Source: Brucella anthropi ATCC 49188
GTDB lineage: Bacteria; Pseudomonadota; Alphaproteobacteria; Rhizobiales; Rhizobiaceae
Direction of reading: 5' to 3'
DNA: 64,000 bases
Assembly (NCBI RefSeq): GCF_000017405.1
Contig: NC_009668.1
Location: forward strand, 832,001-896,000
The notes under the pieces were generated by a model. It did no database searches. It had not been told where the DNA came from and was given only the letters and a program-made list of their open reading frames with translations. Position 1 is the stretch's first letter. Each line of letters opens with the position of its first letter. Both the position numbers and the translations under genes were made by a program. This document shows positions 1 through 9,429 of this stretch, in pieces.

Positions 1-566
1 GCAGCATGTTTGGTTCCGACCATTACGGCATGAAGCCGGATCTGATTACCATCGCCAAGGGCCTGACCTCGGCCTATGCGCCGCTCTCGGGTTCAATTGT
101 ATCGGATCGCATGTGGCAGGTGCTGGTTCAGGGCTCCGATCAGATGGGTCCAATTGGCCATGGCTGGACCTATTCCGCCCATCCGATCTGCGCTGCAGCA
201 GGTGTAGCCAATCTCAAGCTCATCGACGAGTTGAAACTGGTTGAAAATGCAGGCTCCACAGGTGCCTATTTCCGCAAGGCACTGCAGGATGCTCTTGGCG
301 ATCACAAGCATGTCGGCGAAATTCGCGGCGAAGGCCTGATGGCGGCAATCGAATTCATGGAAGATCGCGATGACCGCAAATTCTTCGATCCTTCGCTGAA
401 GATTGGCGCACAGGTTTCAACGGCACTTCTTGCCAACGGCGTTATCGCTCGCGCTATGCCTGAAGGCGATATTCTCGGATTTGCTCCACCACTCTGCCTG
501 ACGCGTGAAGAAGCAGACAAGGTTGTTGCCGCGACGAAAAAGGCAGTTGCGACCGTCTTTGCTTGA
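1..566 (+). CDS. Class III (omega) aminotransferase, C-terminal part
   Basis: The reading frame is open from the window edge, so the N-terminal half is missing. The visible part begins MFGSDHYGMKPDLITIAKG. It carries the Lys of AKGLTSAYAPLSG, which binds pyridoxal phosphate in class III aminotransferases, followed by the conserved HGWTYSAHPICAAA substrate/cofactor segment and the small C-terminal domain with IRGEGLMAAIEF. The family transfers an amino group from omega-amino acids or polyamines to pyruvate or 2-oxoglutarate. The exact substrate cannot be read from this part. The gene ends in TGA and is followed by a strong hairpin, so it closes a transcription unit. Confidence 0.9.
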   Translation, partial: SMFGSDHYGMKPDLITIAKGLTSAYAPLSGSIVSDRMWQVLVQGSDQMGPIGHGWTYSAHPICAAAGVANLKLIDELKLVENAGSTGAYFRKALQDALGDHKHVGEIRGEGLMAAIEFMEDRDDRKFFDPSLKIGAQVSTALLANGVIARAMPEGDILGFAPPLCLTREEADKVVAATKKAVATVFA

Positions 567-572
567 GCCAGT

Positions 573-619
573 AAAAGCCGTGGCTGTCGGATATTCAATG
601 TCTGACAGCCACGGCTTTT
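573..619 (+). terminator. Rho-independent terminator after the aminotransferase gene
   Basis: A perfect 16-bp inverted repeat (573-588 with 604-619) has a 15-nt loop. The stem is AAAAGCCGTGGCTGTC and the right arm ends in TTTT. It lies 6 bp after the aminotransferase stop codon. The A-rich left arm would also allow termination from the other strand. Confidence 0.85.
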
Positions 620-706
620 CTCTTTGTCCGCCAGAACAGGAATGTGGCCTTGTCGAAGCCGTTCCATTCGCCATATGTGTTGGTGAGGCATTGAGGAACC
701 ATTCCT

Positions 707-1063
707 ATGACGACGATTGGCTTGAAGCGTATTTATGAAGCTCCTTCACCGAACGATGGCTACCGTGTACTCGTGGATCGTGTTTGGCCGCGCGGTATGA
801 CGAAGGAGAAGGCGGATATAGATCTTTGGGCCAAAGATATTGCCCCGACCGCCAATCTTCGCAAATGGTTCTGCCATGATCCGGCGAAATGGAATGATTT
901 TCAGATAAAATATCGCGAAGAGTTGGAAGGTAACAAGCCAGCACTGAAGGATTTGATCGCGACCGCAAAGGCAAGAGGTGGGCGACTAACGCTCTTATAT
1001 GGCGCGAAAGACGAAGAGCATAATCAAGCTGTCGTCTTGCATGAATTCATGCAAACTCTGTAG
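707..1063 (+). CDS. DUF488 family protein (YeaO-like)
   Basis: A 118-residue protein with the DUF488 hallmarks: an N-terminal IGLKRIYEAPSPNDGYRVLVDRVWPRGM segment in which the VDRxWPRG motif is strongly conserved, a central WFxHDPxxWxxF motif and a C-terminal LTLLYGAKDEEHNQA motif. The length fits the family. DUF488 proteins are small, soluble and of unclear biochemical role. The start ATG follows GAGGAACC by a normal distance. The gene stands alone between two hairpins, so it is probably monocistronic. The family assignment is firm and the function is unknown. Confidence 0.85.
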   Translation: MTTIGLKRIYEAPSPNDGYRVLVDRVWPRGMTKEKADIDLWAKDIAPTANLRKWFCHDPAKWNDFQIKYREELEGNKPALKDLIATAKARGGRLTLLYGAKDEEHNQAVVLHEFMQTL

Positions 1064-1070
1064 ACGACCT

Positions 1071-1100
1071 CAAAGAGTGCCACAACCGTGGCACTCTTTG
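1071..1100. terminator. Bidirectional terminator between converging genes
   Basis: A perfect 13-bp stem (CAAAGAGTGCCAC, 1071-1083, with 1088-1100) has a 4-nt loop. It sits between the end of the DUF488 gene and the end of the TonB-dependent receptor gene, which converge here. Confidence 0.75.
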
Positions 1101-1116
1101 GTATTCAATCTCGAAA

Positions 1117-3276
1117 TCACCACTTGGTGTGGACCTTGAGTAGCGCTTTACGCCCTTCACCATAGCCGCAGACATAAATGCCCTGACAACCAGCGACATA
1201 GCTCTTGTCGAACAGATTGGTGACGTTGAGGTCGACCCCCCAATTGTCTTTTTCGTAACCGAGCTTCAAGTCGGCAAGCGCCACAGCTGGCACCTTGAGT
1301 GTATTTTCCTCATCAGCATAAGAGGAACCGAGGTAGCGTACACCGCCGCCGAGCGTCACCCCTTGAAAAGCACCGTCTGGCACCTTGTACTCGACAAAGA
1401 CGGAGGCCTGTTGTTCCGGCAAGAGGTAAGGACGATTGCCGATAATATCGGGGTTGCTGTCATTCTCTTTGATTTTCAGGTCGTAGGCAGTAACCGAAGC
1501 AGTCACTTTCCAAGCATCGGTGATATTGGCCTGAACTTCCAGTTCGAAACCGCGCGAGTTGACCTTGCCAAGCTGCTCACGCGCGAAGCTGGAGCCAGTG
1601 AGGGCATTCTCCTTGGTCAAATCAAACAGTGAAGCGGTGATCAAGCCGTCGAACAAGTCCGGACGGTATTTGACGCCCACTTCATACTGTGTTCCCGTCT
1701 CCGGTTGAGCATAGCTGCCATCTGCCAGCGTTTCGATGATCGGATTGAAGAAAGTCGCGACGCTGACATAAGGCGTTATGCCATTGTCGAATTCGTAGCC
1801 CAGTCCAGCGCGGCCTGAAGCTTTGCCCTTGTTATATTCGTAGCTAGGCAATCCTGCCGCGTCGGTTTTGACATAGTCGTAGCGACCATTGAATGTTGCG
1901 ATCCAGCCGTCGCCGAACTCTACTCGATCCTGTGCGTAAATGCCGATCTGGTGACGTCGCAGATCTTGATCGATATAAGGGTCGAACATCGGGCCCTGTG
2001 GTTCACCATATATAGGATTGAAACCATCGATAACAGTCGCCCCGCCGGTCTGCTGCATCTGTTCAATCCGGAAATAACGGTACTCGACACCAAACAGAAG
2101 ATTGTGTGTCAGAGCATCGGTCTCGATTGTTCCCTCAAGCTGGTTGTCGGCAAGGAAGGTGTTGACCGTCGTATCGTGCCTGAAATTGATGCGCGCAATG
2201 TTCGGGTTTCCTGGTGCCGGCTGCGGCAAGAAACCTTCATAACCATAGGCGTAAAGGGTGTGTTCTTTCACATGTGAAAAACCATAGCGAACGTTCTGTC
2301 GTACAGTCCAGTCATTGTCGAACTGATGCTCGAATTCATAGCCGATGGAGGCTTGCTCGCGCTCGTAGGAATCAATGTCGGGCTCGGTGAAATTTCGCTT
2401 GCGCGAAATCTTGCCGAACTCGGTTGGAACGACAGTGCCGTAGTAGGGAAGAAAGCCTCCACCATCGTGGGTCAGATCAAGATGGGTATAGTTGCCGAGA
2501 ATGATCAGCTTCGTCGCTTCGTCCGGCTTGTATTCAATGCTTGGCGAGATGACGCCGCGAAATTCCTTGGCGAAGTCTGTATAATTATCACCGCCCTGAA
2601 TCTTGCCGTTTACACGGTAATTGACCGTATCGCTGGCTTTGTCGCCGATGTCGAAACCAAGATAGGCGTTACCGTAACTATTGATGCCCGTTTCTAGATA
2701 TCGTAGCCGCTCGTCGGTCGGACGCTTGCTGATATAGTTGACAATGCCGCCCGGATTGGACCCGCCGTAAAGGGCAGACGATGCTCCACGCAGAACGTCG
2801 ATACGTTCAATGCCAAAGCTATCGATCAGGAAACCACCGAAGCCGTAGCTGAAGTTCTGCAAGCCGTCGAGATAGGTGCCGTATTGGGTGGCTTCGAAAC
2901 CGCGAATATAGAGCCAGTCGGTATCGTTATCGACACCGAAAGGCTGTCCGAGCACACCTGGCGTATAGCGCAATGCTTCGTCCAGCTTTTGCGCGCCGAT
3001 GGCATCCATCTGCTTGCGCCCTACAACTGATACGGATTGTGGAATCTTTTCGATGGCAACGCTGTCTTTCGAGCCGGTTGTCGTTGCTGTTGGAACAAAG
3101 CCGTTTACCGGCGCAACACCCTCATCACTACGACCATTTCCCGTCTGTACGACAACCGTGTCAAGGCGAACCGTATTGTTAGCCTCTTGCGCATAGGTTG
3201 TCGAAACCGGCAGAAACGCAAATGCTGCGTTGCCGGCCAGCAGCATCAGGAAGTGTTGCTTTATCGATGTGGTCAT
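1117..3276 (-). CDS. TonB-dependent siderophore receptor
   Basis: A 719-residue outer-membrane receptor. It has a signal peptide ending near STTYAQA/E, then a TonB-box-like stretch (TVVVQTG), a plug domain (about residues 70-190, with IPQSVSVVGRKQMDAIGAQ and VLRGASSALYG) and a long beta-barrel ending in a terminal aromatic residue (KVHTKW). The length and the PQSVSV plug motif fit the FhuA/FoxA ferric-hydroxamate class. It would import a ferric siderophore using TonB energy. I chose the ATG at 3276, preceded by AAGGGG, over a TTG three codons upstream. An AraC regulator and a FhuC-like ATPase lie just beyond, which suggests a siderophore-induced locus. The ligand is unknown. Confidence 0.93.
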   Translation of the reverse strand: MTTSIKQHFLMLLAGNAAFAFLPVSTTYAQEANNTVRLDTVVVQTGNGRSDEGVAPVNGFVPTATTTGSKDSVAIEKIPQSVSVVGRKQMDAIGAQKLDEALRYTPGVLGQPFGVDNDTDWLYIRGFEATQYGTYLDGLQNFSYGFGGFLIDSFGIERIDVLRGASSALYGGSNPGGIVNYISKRPTDERLRYLETGINSYGNAYLGFDIGDKASDTVNYRVNGKIQGGDNYTDFAKEFRGVISPSIEYKPDEATKLIILGNYTHLDLTHDGGGFLPYYGTVVPTEFGKISRKRNFTEPDIDSYEREQASIGYEFEHQFDNDWTVRQNVRYGFSHVKEHTLYAYGYEGFLPQPAPGNPNIARINFRHDTTVNTFLADNQLEGTIETDALTHNLLFGVEYRYFRIEQMQQTGGATVIDGFNPIYGEPQGPMFDPYIDQDLRRHQIGIYAQDRVEFGDGWIATFNGRYDYVKTDAAGLPSYEYNKGKASGRAGLGYEFDNGITPYVSVATFFNPIIETLADGSYAQPETGTQYEVGVKYRPDLFDGLITASLFDLTKENALTGSSFAREQLGKVNSRGFELEVQANITDAWKVTASVTAYDLKIKENDSNPDIIGNRPYLLPEQQASVFVEYKVPDGAFQGVTLGGGVRYLGSSYADEENTLKVPAVALADLKLGYEKDNWGVDLNVTNLFDKSYVAGCQGIYVCGYGEGRKALLKVHTKW

Positions 3277-3492
3277 TCGGTGCAAGCCCCTTGAGAAATC
3301 CTATATCTGACCCAACTTGCCAACGTCCGATAAGACAACAGCCAGGTGCGGCGAATGCGTCAGCGCTGCAACGCATTGCGAATTAATATGAGTATTTACA
3401 TCAAGATATTGCTGGAAGATTGTTCGTTATTTCGCCTAATTGAATGATCTTTGGCTAATGTAAAATGTCCTCAAATATCGCTCGTGCTGGGT

Positions 3493-4353
3493 TTACTGTT
3501 GGTGTTGTCTGACCCAGGCGGCAGGCGTAGTGCCAGTCAGTTTCTTGAAAACACGGGTGAAATGCGCCTGATCGGCGAAGCCCGTGAGAGCTGCGATATG
3601 GGGTAGGGACACGTTTGGTTGCAGAAGCAGCATCTGCGCTTGGTCAATGCGCTTCCGCATCTGCCAGGCGTGCGGTGAAACACCTGTCGAGGCCTTGAAG
3701 GCGCTGCAGAAATAGGATTCGGACAATCCGGCGAGCGTTGCCAGTTCTTGAAGGCGGATAACGCGCGCGTAATTATCCTCCATGAATTCAGTAACGCGGC
3801 GAAGCTGTCGCGGTGAAAGCTTGCTGTTAAGTGTCCTTTGTTCCAACTGCGCTTCAAAGAGTTCTGTTACAAGTGCGGTTAGCAGGCCCTCTCCATAAAG
3901 GTCATGCATCGGTGCTTTTGAAATGCATTCTTCGGCCAGCAAGGAACCAATCTGTTCGATCTTCGAGTTCGAAAAGAACAGGCGAGGCTTTTCGATGCTA
4001 CTTTTGTCCAGTACGTGACCGAAGCGTTGTTGTAGGGCAGCAATATCGAAATGCAGATCGAGATGCTTTAGTTTTCCCGGACGTGTTACGCGGCTCCAGA
4101 TCGTCATGCCAGCAGGGACGTAGCAAAGCCTTTGCCGCGGTTGAACACTCGCCAGCGTATGGTTGGTTTGTTCGGGGCGGATTGCCAGTTCCCCTCGGCT
4201 TTCAAGCACAAGAAAAAGGCGCGGCGCTTCCGAAACATATTCTCCGCGTGCGCCTGGTCCGCAATCGACCGACCATACGTCGGCTATTGCGCCATTCCAA
4301 ACGCGATAATGGAGATCGTCCAGTAAGCTGACGTCTTCAATGTGACTTTTCAT
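3493..4353 (-). CDS. AraC-family transcriptional regulator
   Basis: The C-terminal 100 residues hold two helix-turn-helix motifs typical of AraC/XylS (LQELATLAGLSESYFCSAFKASTGVSPHAW, then LLQPNVSLPHIAALTGFADQAHFTRVFKKLTG). The N-terminal part is a cupin-like sensing domain. The ORF stays open to a TTG at 4431, but the extra 26 residues look non-coding, so I favour the ATG at 4353 (286 aa); no clear ribosome-binding site decides it. Lying between a siderophore receptor gene and a FhuC-like ATPase gene, it probably activates the receptor in response to the siderophore, as other AraC-type siderophore regulators do. That role is inferred. Confidence 0.88.
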   Translation of the reverse strand: MKSHIEDVSLLDDLHYRVWNGAIADVWSVDCGPGARGEYVSEAPRLFLVLESRGELAIRPEQTNHTLASVQPRQRLCYVPAGMTIWSRVTRPGKLKHLDLHFDIAALQQRFGHVLDKSSIEKPRLFFSNSKIEQIGSLLAEECISKAPMHDLYGEGLLTALVTELFEAQLEQRTLNSKLSPRQLRRVTEFMEDNYARVIRLQELATLAGLSESYFCSAFKASTGVSPHAWQMRKRIDQAQMLLLQPNVSLPHIAALTGFADQAHFTRVFKKLTGTTPAAWVRQHQQ

Positions 4354-4465
4354 ATGCGGATGGAAGCCCAAACTCTTCTTCCCGATGGTGTTTCTCAAAA
4401 CATGTATATCTTTCTCATATTTTGCTATCAACCTTCGATGAACTGCTTTATTGCAGGGCAGATAT

Positions 4466-4482
4466 CTAGGTCCTGACCCTAG
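4466..4482. promoter_or_regulatory. Inverted repeat upstream of FhuC-like gene
   Basis: CTAGGTC (4466-4472) and GACCCTAG (4475-4482) form an imperfect inverted repeat in the gap between the divergent AraC-regulator and ATPase genes. It is a possible operator or promoter-linked site. Confidence 0.3.
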
Positions 4483-4506
4483 AGTTGACCAAAATCAGGA
4501 ATGAGA

Positions 4507-5289
4507 ATGATGACCTCCGCTCTGTTCGAACTCGAGAATGTCACCTTTTCAGCCGCCGGGCACGTCCTGTTGCAACCGCTGACGATGTCGATACCGGTGG
4601 GAAGCCTGACAGCGCTTATCGGGCATAATGGTTCAGGCAAATCAACACTTCTAAAAATTTTGGCTCGGCAGCAGCCAGTGTCCGGCGGGACTGTACGCTT
4701 TGCGGGTAAGGCGCTTGGTGATTGGGGTGACCGTGAGTTTGCGCGTAAGCTTGCCTACCTGCCACAGCAGACTGCACCTGCGGCAGGCATGCTGGTCAGG
4801 GAACTTGTCGCTTTGGGGCGCTACCCCTGGCACGGTGCTCTAGGGCGCTTCGGCGCAACGGACCGTCAGAAGGTGGAAGAAGCCATCGAACTGACCGGGA
4901 TCGGAGCCTTCGCGGACCGATTGGTCGACACCCTTTCGGGCGGTGAGCGTCAGCGCGTCTGGCTCGCCATGCTGGTTGCTCAGGATGCGGAATGCCTTCT
5001 GCTTGATGAACCGACTTCGGCGCTGGATATCGCGCACCAGATCGAAGTTCTCTCGCTTGTGCGTAAGCTGTCACACGAAAAGGACCTGAGCGTCTTCGTC
5101 GTCTTGCATGATGTCAATATGGCCGCACGCTTTTGCGATGAAGTGTTTGCACTCCACAGCGGCAGATTGATCGCACAATCCACGCCTAAGGGAATTATGG
5201 TGCCAGAACGCCTGGAGGAAATCTATGGCATTCCGATGGAAGTCATGCAGCACACTTCTACGGGACAGTTGATCGCTTCGCCGCGATAG
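4507..5289 (+). CDS. FhuC-like iron-siderophore ABC transporter ATPase
   Basis: A protein of about 260 residues with Walker A GHNGSGKST, signature LSGGERQRVWLAM, Walker [13 protein letters not shown] and an H-loop histidine (VVLHDVNMAARF). The pattern, including the LPQQ Q-loop and the YGIPMEV tail, is that of the FepC/FhuC group, which powers uptake of ferric siderophores or haem. Three in-frame ATGs occur (4501, 4507, 4510); AGGA at 4497-4500 best suits the second or third. No permease or binding-protein gene is adjacent: the next gene is a glutathione transferase on the other strand. The ATPase must therefore work with parts encoded elsewhere, or be a remnant. Confidence 0.9.
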   Translation: MMTSALFELENVTFSAAGHVLLQPLTMSIPVGSLTALIGHNGSGKSTLLKILARQQPVSGGTVRFAGKALGDWGDREFARKLAYLPQQTAPAAGMLVRELVALGRYPWHGALGRFGATDRQKVEEAIELTGIGAFADRLVDTLSGGERQRVWLAMLVAQDAECLLLDEPTSALDIAHQIEVLSLVRKLSHEKDLSVFVVLHDVNMAARFCDEVFALHSGRLIAQSTPKGIMVPERLEEIYGIPMEVMQHTSTGQLIASPR

Positions 5290-5293
5290 GCTG

Positions 5294-5947
5294 TCAGTCC
5301 CTACCTTCTTCGGGCGTTCCTAACGGAAACAGATGACGGAATGGTCGCGCTTCGTCGAGTGCGCGGGCATAGCTCGGCCGTGCAAGCAGACGTTTGCGAT
5401 AGGTCCACACATTGGCGAATTTTTCGGGAATGGCATAGGTCCAGTCTGCGTAGAGCAGGGCAGGCGCCGCAGCGCAGTCGGCAAGGCTGAAATCATCCCC
5501 CGAGACCCATTTGCGCCCTTCCATATGTCGATCCAGAAACGCATAGGCTGTATCGAAGGCTGCTCGCCAGCGGTTGCCCCCGTCGTCATGCTCGCGACCA
5601 AGTGCGATATAGACGAGGCGTTGCTGCGGGTAGTTTATGTAATTATCGAAGAAACGATCCCACATTCTCACGTCCGCGCTGACAAGCGGGTCCGATGGGA
5701 TCAGTTGTCTGGTGTGGGGATGGGTGGCGTCGAGATACTCGATGATACCGGTCGCTTCAAACACCAGTTTTCCATTATGCGTTAGCACGGGGAATTTACC
5801 GAAGGGCCAAACGGCGTTGAACTCGCTCGCTACCGGTTCCGTACCATCAAGCATTCTTGCTTCGAAAGTTATGTCCTTTTCATAGAAGGCGGTTATCGCC
5901 TTCTGGCAGTATGACGAAAAGGGATGAAGGTAGAGTTTCAAGGTCAT
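5294..5947 (-). CDS. Glutathione S-transferase family protein
   Basis: A 217-residue protein with an N-terminal thioredoxin-like domain (LYLHPFSSYCQKAITAFYEK; the SSYCQK region holds the probable glutathione-activating Ser/Cys), the cis-Pro stretch GKFPVL, the EATGIIEYL glutathione-binding segment and an all-helical C-terminal domain (DDFSLADCAAAPAL). The ATG at 5947 is chosen because GGGAGGA precedes it; upstream ATGs in the open frame would run into dctD. It follows dctD by about 30 bp on the same strand and might be co-transcribed. Its substrate is not evident. Confidence 0.88.
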   Translation of the reverse strand: MTLKLYLHPFSSYCQKAITAFYEKDITFEARMLDGTEPVASEFNAVWPFGKFPVLTHNGKLVFEATGIIEYLDATHPHTRQLIPSDPLVSADVRMWDRFFDNYINYPQQRLVYIALGREHDDGGNRWRAAFDTAYAFLDRHMEGRKWVSGDDFSLADCAAAPALLYADWTYAIPEKFANVWTYRKRLLARPSYARALDEARPFRHLFPLGTPEEGRD

Positions 5948-5979
5948 CGTGGTCCTCCCAGACAGATGGCAGATGAACT

Positions 5980-7332
5980 TCAATCGCCGTTGGCGCGATA
6001 GTCCGCGCGATTGATGCCATGACGCTGCATCTTATCGTAAAAGGTCTTTCGCGGAATACCGAGCGCCTCAATCGTTTCCTGAACATTGCCATTATGGGCG
6101 GCAAGCGTTTCGCGGATGAGCGCTTCTTCGTAGCGCTCGAGCCGTTTTGGAAGTGTTTCTTGATTGCCGACCATCGATTGCAGCAAGTGAGCCGGTTTCG
6201 CAACGCCAAGCGCTACGCGGTCGGCAAAATGTGCCAATTCGCGGACATTTCCCGGCCAGCTATGGTTCATGAGATGTCGGTGTGTGGCCGCATCGATAGC
6301 GGGCACATCGCGATTGAATCGTTTCGACGCTCGCGTCAGGAAATGTGCGAAAAGCAACGGAATGTCGTCTCGTCTTTCTCTCAGCGGCGGGATGGAAAGC
6401 GTGACAACATTCAGCCGGTAATAGAGGTCCTCACGGAAGTCGCCTCTCTGGGCGGGGTCACCGAGGTCGATCTTTGCTGCAGCCACAACCCGCAGATCGA
6501 CCGGGCGAACCTCATTCGTGCCGAGTGGTGTGATTTCGCGCATCTCAAGGACGCGCAGCAGTTTCACTTGCGTTGCTGCAGGCATGCTTTCAATTTCATC
6601 GAGAAACAGCGTGCCACCACTTGCATGTTCAACCCGTCCGAGCCGCTTTTTCTGAGCTCCCGTGAAAGCACCTGCCTCGTGACCGAACAGTTCGCTTTCA
6701 ATCACCGTTTCGGGCAAGGCCCCGCAGTTGAGCGCTACGAAATTGCCTTTGCGACGATGGCCCCAGTTGTGCAGCAACTGTGCGACGACTTCCTTGCCAC
6801 TGCCAGTTTCACCAGCCACGAGCACATCAACATCCGTATCGGCTATATCGCGCAAGGTACGGCGCAGATTTTCCATCGCCGGTGTCTGGCCGATCAACGG
6901 CAGATCGCCCTCCACATTCTCGGCGGCTTCGCGTAAGGCGCGGTTTTCAACGATAAGCTGTCGCTTTTCCCATGCACGACGGATGCTGTGCACGAGCCTG
7001 TCGGCTGCAAACGGCTTAGCGATGAAATCATAGGCACCGTCCTGAATGGCTTGCACCGCCATCGGAATATCACCGTGGCCAGTAATCAGGATTACTGGCA
7101 AATCGGGGTCAATGGTTTTGATCCGGGCAAAGAATTGGAGACCGTCGATCTGCGGCATGCGGACATCGGTAACGACAACGCCATCATACTCAAAAGTAAC
7201 GCTGTTCAACGCATCCAGTGCGCTTGGAAAATCAGTAACCTCAAAACCGGCAAGCTCAAGCGTTTGACGAGTGGCGCGGCGGAGCGCCTTGTCATCGTCG
7301 ACAAGAATAACGGAGGGTGACTTGCCCATCAT
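5980..7332 (-). CDS. dctD: C4-dicarboxylate response regulator DctD
   Basis: A 450-residue NtrC-type response regulator. The receiver domain (1-120) has acidic residues VDDD and phospho-acceptor Asp56 (VVVTDVRMP). The AAA+ domain has Walker A GETGSGKE (about 174-181), the sigma-54 contact loop GAFTGA (221-226) and Walker [11 protein letters not shown]. The Fis-type helix-turn-helix at the C-terminus ends with [17 protein letters not shown]. It activates sigma-54 polymerase once phosphorylated by DctB. Its start overlaps the dctB stop by 4 bp, so translation is probably coupled. A divergent dctA gene with a sigma-54 promoter lies beyond dctB, which makes the assignment firm. Confidence 0.93.
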   Translation of the reverse strand: MMGKSPSVILVDDDKALRRATRQTLELAGFEVTDFPSALDALNSVTFEYDGVVVTDVRMPQIDGLQFFARIKTIDPDLPVILITGHGDIPMAVQAIQDGAYDFIAKPFAADRLVHSIRRAWEKRQLIVENRALREAAENVEGDLPLIGQTPAMENLRRTLRDIADTDVDVLVAGETGSGKEVVAQLLHNWGHRRKGNFVALNCGALPETVIESELFGHEAGAFTGAQKKRLGRVEHASGGTLFLDEIESMPAATQVKLLRVLEMREITPLGTNEVRPVDLRVVAAAKIDLGDPAQRGDFREDLYYRLNVVTLSIPPLRERRDDIPLLFAHFLTRASKRFNRDVPAIDAATHRHLMNHSWPGNVRELAHFADRVALGVAKPAHLLQSMVGNQETLPKRLERYEEALIRETLAAHNGNVQETIEALGIPRKTFYDKMQRHGINRADYRANGD

Positions 7333-9185
7333 GCTTTTCTCAGTTCGATGCGGAAAGATGTGCCTGCGGCATTACTTTCGGCGGAGATGGCCCCGCCATA
7401 GTCAGTGACGATCTCCTTGACGATCACAAGACCTAGACCGAGACCTTTCTCCTTCGATGTGTTGAAAGGCGAAAACAGATTGTCGCGAATATGCTGCGGC
7501 ATACCCGGTCCATTGTCGGAAACCGATATGATGACCTTGTCACGATCTACATGAGTACGAACTTCTATTTTTCCGTCATTCTGTTTTAAATCAATGGCTT
7601 CCAGTGCATTCTGGAACAGGTTGATGAAAACCTGTTCCAGCCGGATTGAATGACCGATAACTTGCAGTTCCGGCGGTGGTAGTGCGATATCGAGCTGATC
7701 CATGCGCCCGGAGAACCTGCTTCGCAACAGTACCAGCGCACCCGAAATGACCTGACTGAGCGAAGTCGGCTCGGAAGGAGTGCGTCCTTTGCGGGCAAGT
7801 GCTTTAAGGTCGCCCGTGATTGTACCTATGCGGTCCGTTAATGCGGCGATTTCACTGAGGTTTTCGGTTGCGTCAGAAAGGCGTTTCCGTTCGATGAAGG
7901 TTTTTGCGTTGTCTGCATAGGCGCGAATAGTTGCGACGGGCTGGTTGATTTCATGCGCCACGCCAGCCGCTACTTGCCCCATGATGGCCAGGCGATTGGC
8001 GTGCACGAGGTCCTGCTGCACCCCTTGCAGCATTGTTTCGGTGCGACGGTGGTCGCTGATCTCAGCTTGCAGTCTGTCGCGTGCCAGACTGAGATCGCGG
8101 GTGCGCTCTTCCACGCGTTCTTCCAGTTCCATCTGTGTACGCTGTGCATTGGCGATGCGTGTCGCGATTTTCTGCCTGCGACGTAAAAGAAGTCCGGCAA
8201 CCGTTGCGATGGCTGAAAGGATGATAAAGGTGAACAACCGGGATTCACGAATGGCGGAAGGAATCTGCGGGCGAATTGGCGCGAGACTGTACATCTGCCA
8301 GGGAGTGGAAGGCACGATCGAACGGATCGCGAGAAAGTCGGTATTGCGCGCATTGCCGGGCAGCAGCGCATCAATCAACTGTACATCCTCGCCGTCGATT
8401 GACTTGATCGACAGGGGCAAGGGTTTAAGTGGCGCGTCACCAAACTGCAGGCTATCGCGGATAGACTGAAGCTGCTCCTGATCGATCGAGCCAATGGTCA
8501 TGAAACGCCAGGACGGCAAGCTTGTAATCAGAACGATATTTCGTTCATCCGTCACGAAGGTCGGTCGTCCGGCATTGTTCCAGTCACTTTCCAGCCTGTC
8601 GAACTCCAGCTTGACAACGATCACCCCCAAGGGACCGCTTGGGCCATCGATGCGACGGGATATGTAAAGACCGGGGCGATTGCTGACATTGCCGAGCGCA
8701 AAGTACTCTGCATCCCCGTTTTTCAAAGCGTTGTGAAAATAGGGGCGAAACTTGTAGTCGTTGCCGACAAAACTCGTTGGTCCGCGCCAGTTGCTTGCCG
8801 CGATGGCAATGCCGTCCATGCCGACAAGATAAATGACGGCCGCTTGCGTCCCATCCGCCAATGCTTCGAGTTTCTCATTCAAGGGATCGATTGTTGTGGC
8901 TGTTTTGTCCAGTAATGCAGCTTCCAGCGCCTTATCCTTTGACAGCACCAGAGGCAAAGCACGTTGCTTGTCGAGAACAGCGCGCAACAATGCAGTGTTG
9001 AGGTTGGCATCGATCCTTGTCTGCTCGCTTAATGCGAGGACGGCCTTGTCTCGTGCCATGTCGCCGACGACCCAGAATGCAAGCGCGAAAACCGCAGCCC
9101 AAAACAATCCGAACAACGCCCATGTCCGTCGGTTGATGTTTGTGGGTCGGGTGCGGCTGTCCGCTGGGGAGGGGTTCGAACTCAT
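7329..9185 (-). CDS. dctB: C4-dicarboxylate sensor histidine kinase DctB
   Basis: A membrane sensor kinase with one transmembrane helix near the N-terminus ([20 protein letters not shown]), a large periplasmic double-PAS-like sensing region, a second transmembrane helix ([18 protein letters not shown]), a coiled coil, the H-box [19 protein letters not shown] with the phospho-accepting His, and an ATPase domain with N, G1 (DNGPGMP) and G2 ([12 protein letters not shown]) boxes. It senses C4-dicarboxylates and phosphorylates DctD. Start choice is open: GTG 9209, ATG 9194 or ATG 9185. I take 9185 (618 aa) because GAGAG precedes it and the earlier starts lie in a palindrome that looks like a DctD site. 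Confidence 0.92.
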   Translation of the reverse strand: MSSNPSPADSRTRPTNINRRTWALFGLFWAAVFALAFWVVGDMARDKAVLALSEQTRIDANLNTALLRAVLDKQRALPLVLSKDKALEAALLDKTATTIDPLNEKLEALADGTQAAVIYLVGMDGIAIAASNWRGPTSFVGNDYKFRPYFHNALKNGDAEYFALGNVSNRPGLYISRRIDGPSGPLGVIVVKLEFDRLESDWNNAGRPTFVTDERNIVLITSLPSWRFMTIGSIDQEQLQSIRDSLQFGDAPLKPLPLSIKSIDGEDVQLIDALLPGNARNTDFLAIRSIVPSTPWQMYSLAPIRPQIPSAIRESRLFTFIILSAIATVAGLLLRRRQKIATRIANAQRTQMELEERVEERTRDLSLARDRLQAEISDHRRTETMLQGVQQDLVHANRLAIMGQVAAGVAHEINQPVATIRAYADNAKTFIERKRLSDATENLSEIAALTDRIGTITGDLKALARKGRTPSEPTSLSQVISGALVLLRSRFSGRMDQLDIALPPPELQVIGHSIRLEQVFINLFQNALEAIDLKQNDGKIEVRTHVDRDKVIISVSDNGPGMPQHIRDNLFSPFNTSKEKGLGLGLVIVKEIVTDYGGAISAESNAAGTSFRIELRKA

Positions 9186-9193
9186 TGCTCTCA

Positions 9194-9246
9194 TTGTGCA
9201 ATATTTCACACAAATAGGAAATCCAAATGTGCGGATAATCGCACTT
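9194..9246. promoter_or_regulatory. Two candidate DctD upstream activator sites
   Basis: Two dyad elements lie about 33 bp apart, centre to centre. One is TTGTGCAATATTTCACACAA (9194-9213). The other is TGTGCG-6 nt-CGCACT (9228-9245). The TGTGCG half-site resembles the tandem DctD sites upstream of rhizobial dctA. They lie about 75-130 bp upstream of the sigma-54 promoter, a normal enhancer distance. The first overlaps the possible upstream starts of dctB. Confidence 0.6.
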
Positions 9247-9317
9247 ATTCTAGATTTACTTCGATGCGAAAACTCACAAATTTAAAGAAAACAACACGTT
9301 AGTGATCTATCTCCAAA

Positions 9318-9334
9318 CTGGCACGGACATTGCA
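9318..9334 (+). promoter_or_regulatory. Sigma-54 promoter of dctA
   Basis: CTGGCACGGACATTGCA matches the sigma-54 -24/-12 consensus (YTGGCACGrNNNTTGCW), with GG and GC at the required spacing. Transcription should start near 9345, about 85 bp before the dctA ATG. The divergent dctBD genes and upstream dyads support it. Confidence 0.88.
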
Positions 9335-9429
9335 ATCAATCAGTTCAGCAGCGGCTGGGACCGCTGGAATTCGAGACTGAAGGCTTGGGAGGCTGGACAG
9401 GTTCCGGACTGAGCCGAACGGAGGACACT

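Noticed and set aside
505..738. 77-codon frame spanning the aminotransferase end and its terminator
   Set aside because: It runs through a 16-bp terminator stem and overlaps two real genes; its codon use and content look incidental.
6019..6936. 305-codon plus-strand frame opposite dctD
   Set aside because: It is antisense to a gene with all NtrC-family motifs and has no family pattern of its own.
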